From contig OX621171.1 in NCBI GenBank assembly GCA_951640195.1, positions 1,426,001 through 1,490,000 of the forward strand: a stretch of DNA of 64,000 nucleotides, written 5' to 3'. Below are positions 63,695-64,000 of the stretch, one piece after another (positions within the stretch are counted from its first letter, which is position 1; each line of letters opens with the position of its first letter). Source of the stretch: Porpolomopsis calyptriformis. Lineage: Eukaryota > Basidiomycota > Agaricomycetes > Agaricales > Hygrophoraceae. The notes beneath the pieces are model-generated. The model did no database searches and was not told the DNA's origin. It saw nothing but the letters and a program-made list of their open reading frames with translations. The translations under genes and the position numbers were made by a program.

Positions 63695-63753
63695 ATAATG
63701 TAATACCAGACACAAAAGTTAAGGTGCCTTTTGTCCAATTGATGGTGGGGTTG

Positions 63754-63964
63754 TGTAACAGATATTACTATTACAGTATGTATATTAGGGATGTAGTCCT
63801 TATATATTGGTGTTTGTACCAGAGAGTAGTATATAGGCAGTATTTATCCTTATTTAGGTAGTTCTTTTTATATCTTGCCACTGCTCATACTAGGTTACAC
63901 ATATCCAATAGATATTAGTTGTATCCAGCTAGTTGTGAGCACTGCAAGATTAAGAACTCTTACA
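63754..63964 (+). repeat. Short LTR (family F), no target duplication
   Basis: 211 bp, TGTAACAGAT to CTCTTACA. It matches the copia-like 3' LTR at 38978-39187 (there minus). The flanks (GGTTG, CCTTT) differ; the Ty3-10 protease motif GYP...NPTINW lacks a few codons across the site, so a small deletion probably removed the duplication. Confidence 0.8.
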
Positions 63965-64000
63965 CCTTTTTGGATATCCAACATAGACTGTTGGATCACC

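Larger units (their letters stand above)
61297..64000 (-). pseudogene. Ty3-10 pol, degenerate, catalytic Asp lost
   Basis: Read leftwards: protease end (PTINWTKGTLTFV near 63745-63700), a linker (ASLINRQNTITLL and following, 63480-63137), reverse transcriptase (ATPFFAKNAKEINAKGL, WGFNNVQMKEGDEWKVAFI near 62500-62400, then IYIDNILIMGD near 62270: YIDN instead of YIDD), RNase H and its end (YNFMIKYSPGNKNKADRLSR near 61535). The sequence stops at the LTR at 61296. Three LTRs interrupt it. It is related to the Ty3-5 lineage but full of stops. Confidence 0.82.

Overview
The window is eukaryotic and almost certainly comes from an Agaricomycete-type basidiomycete. Genes are interrupted by 49-63 bp GT-AG introns. 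The retroelement proteins are of the Tf2-like chromodomain Ty3 type, and there are two-gene PIF/Harbinger elements and a Tnp2/Plavaka-type transposase. I see no convincing single-copy host gene, no tRNA or rRNA and no CRISPR. Essentially all 64 kb is transposons inserted in one another, in all states of decay. The species cannot be named from this sequence.

Layout (my names): Ty3-1 (+, 1-5280, 5' end outside the window) sits inside Ty3-2 (-, 5281-7919). Ty3-3 (-, 8282-13547) abuts Ty3-4 (+, 13548-16735). An accessory coiled-coil/cysteine-cluster gene (-, 16849-17890) and a Tc1/mariner relic (17893-18960) follow. Harbinger H1 runs from about 19020 to 31420; its Myb-like gene is split by a 1.7-kb unit (U-A), which is itself split by the well-preserved Ty3-5 (-, 20464-27261). 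A second Tc1 relic with an internal inversion lies at 31690-33520. Ty3-6 (+, 33524-36057) is cut by a copia-like element, whose LTR received Harbinger H2 (36063-38977). Unit U-B (39460-41142), a second accessory gene (41297-42049) and Ty3-7 (-, 42092-47917) come next. A spliced Lys/Ala-rich gene relic (47990-48924), Ty3-8 (+, 49181-51137), unit U-C (51138-52830), Ty3-9 (-, 52831-58808), a Tnp2 transposase relic (-, 58809-60420) and Ty3-10 (-, 61297-64000) complete the window.

Nine insertions keep exact target duplications and one a single-base mismatch, so the order of nesting can be read directly. Four Ty3 LTR families share a Tf1-like self-priming design: the primer-binding site beside the 5' LTR is complementary to about 11 nt of the same LTR, about 30 nt downstream of its TATA box. 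Three Ty3 copies share the heptamer GGGTTTT directly before the gag stop, which places pol in the -1 frame. Two copies (Ty3-1, Ty3-5) carry an extra 245-codon gene downstream of pol with its own TATA-like box.

The best candidate for something undescribed is the 1.7-kb unit present three times (U-A, U-B, U-C). It starts with TG and ends CA (TA in U-A), and U-A made a 5-bp target duplication. It carries a three-exon gene on one strand with a CCHC-like cluster. On the other strand it carries a TATA box and a second reading frame that runs off the end of the unit and differs between copies mainly at synonymous sites. It may be a giant LTR with an antisense gene.
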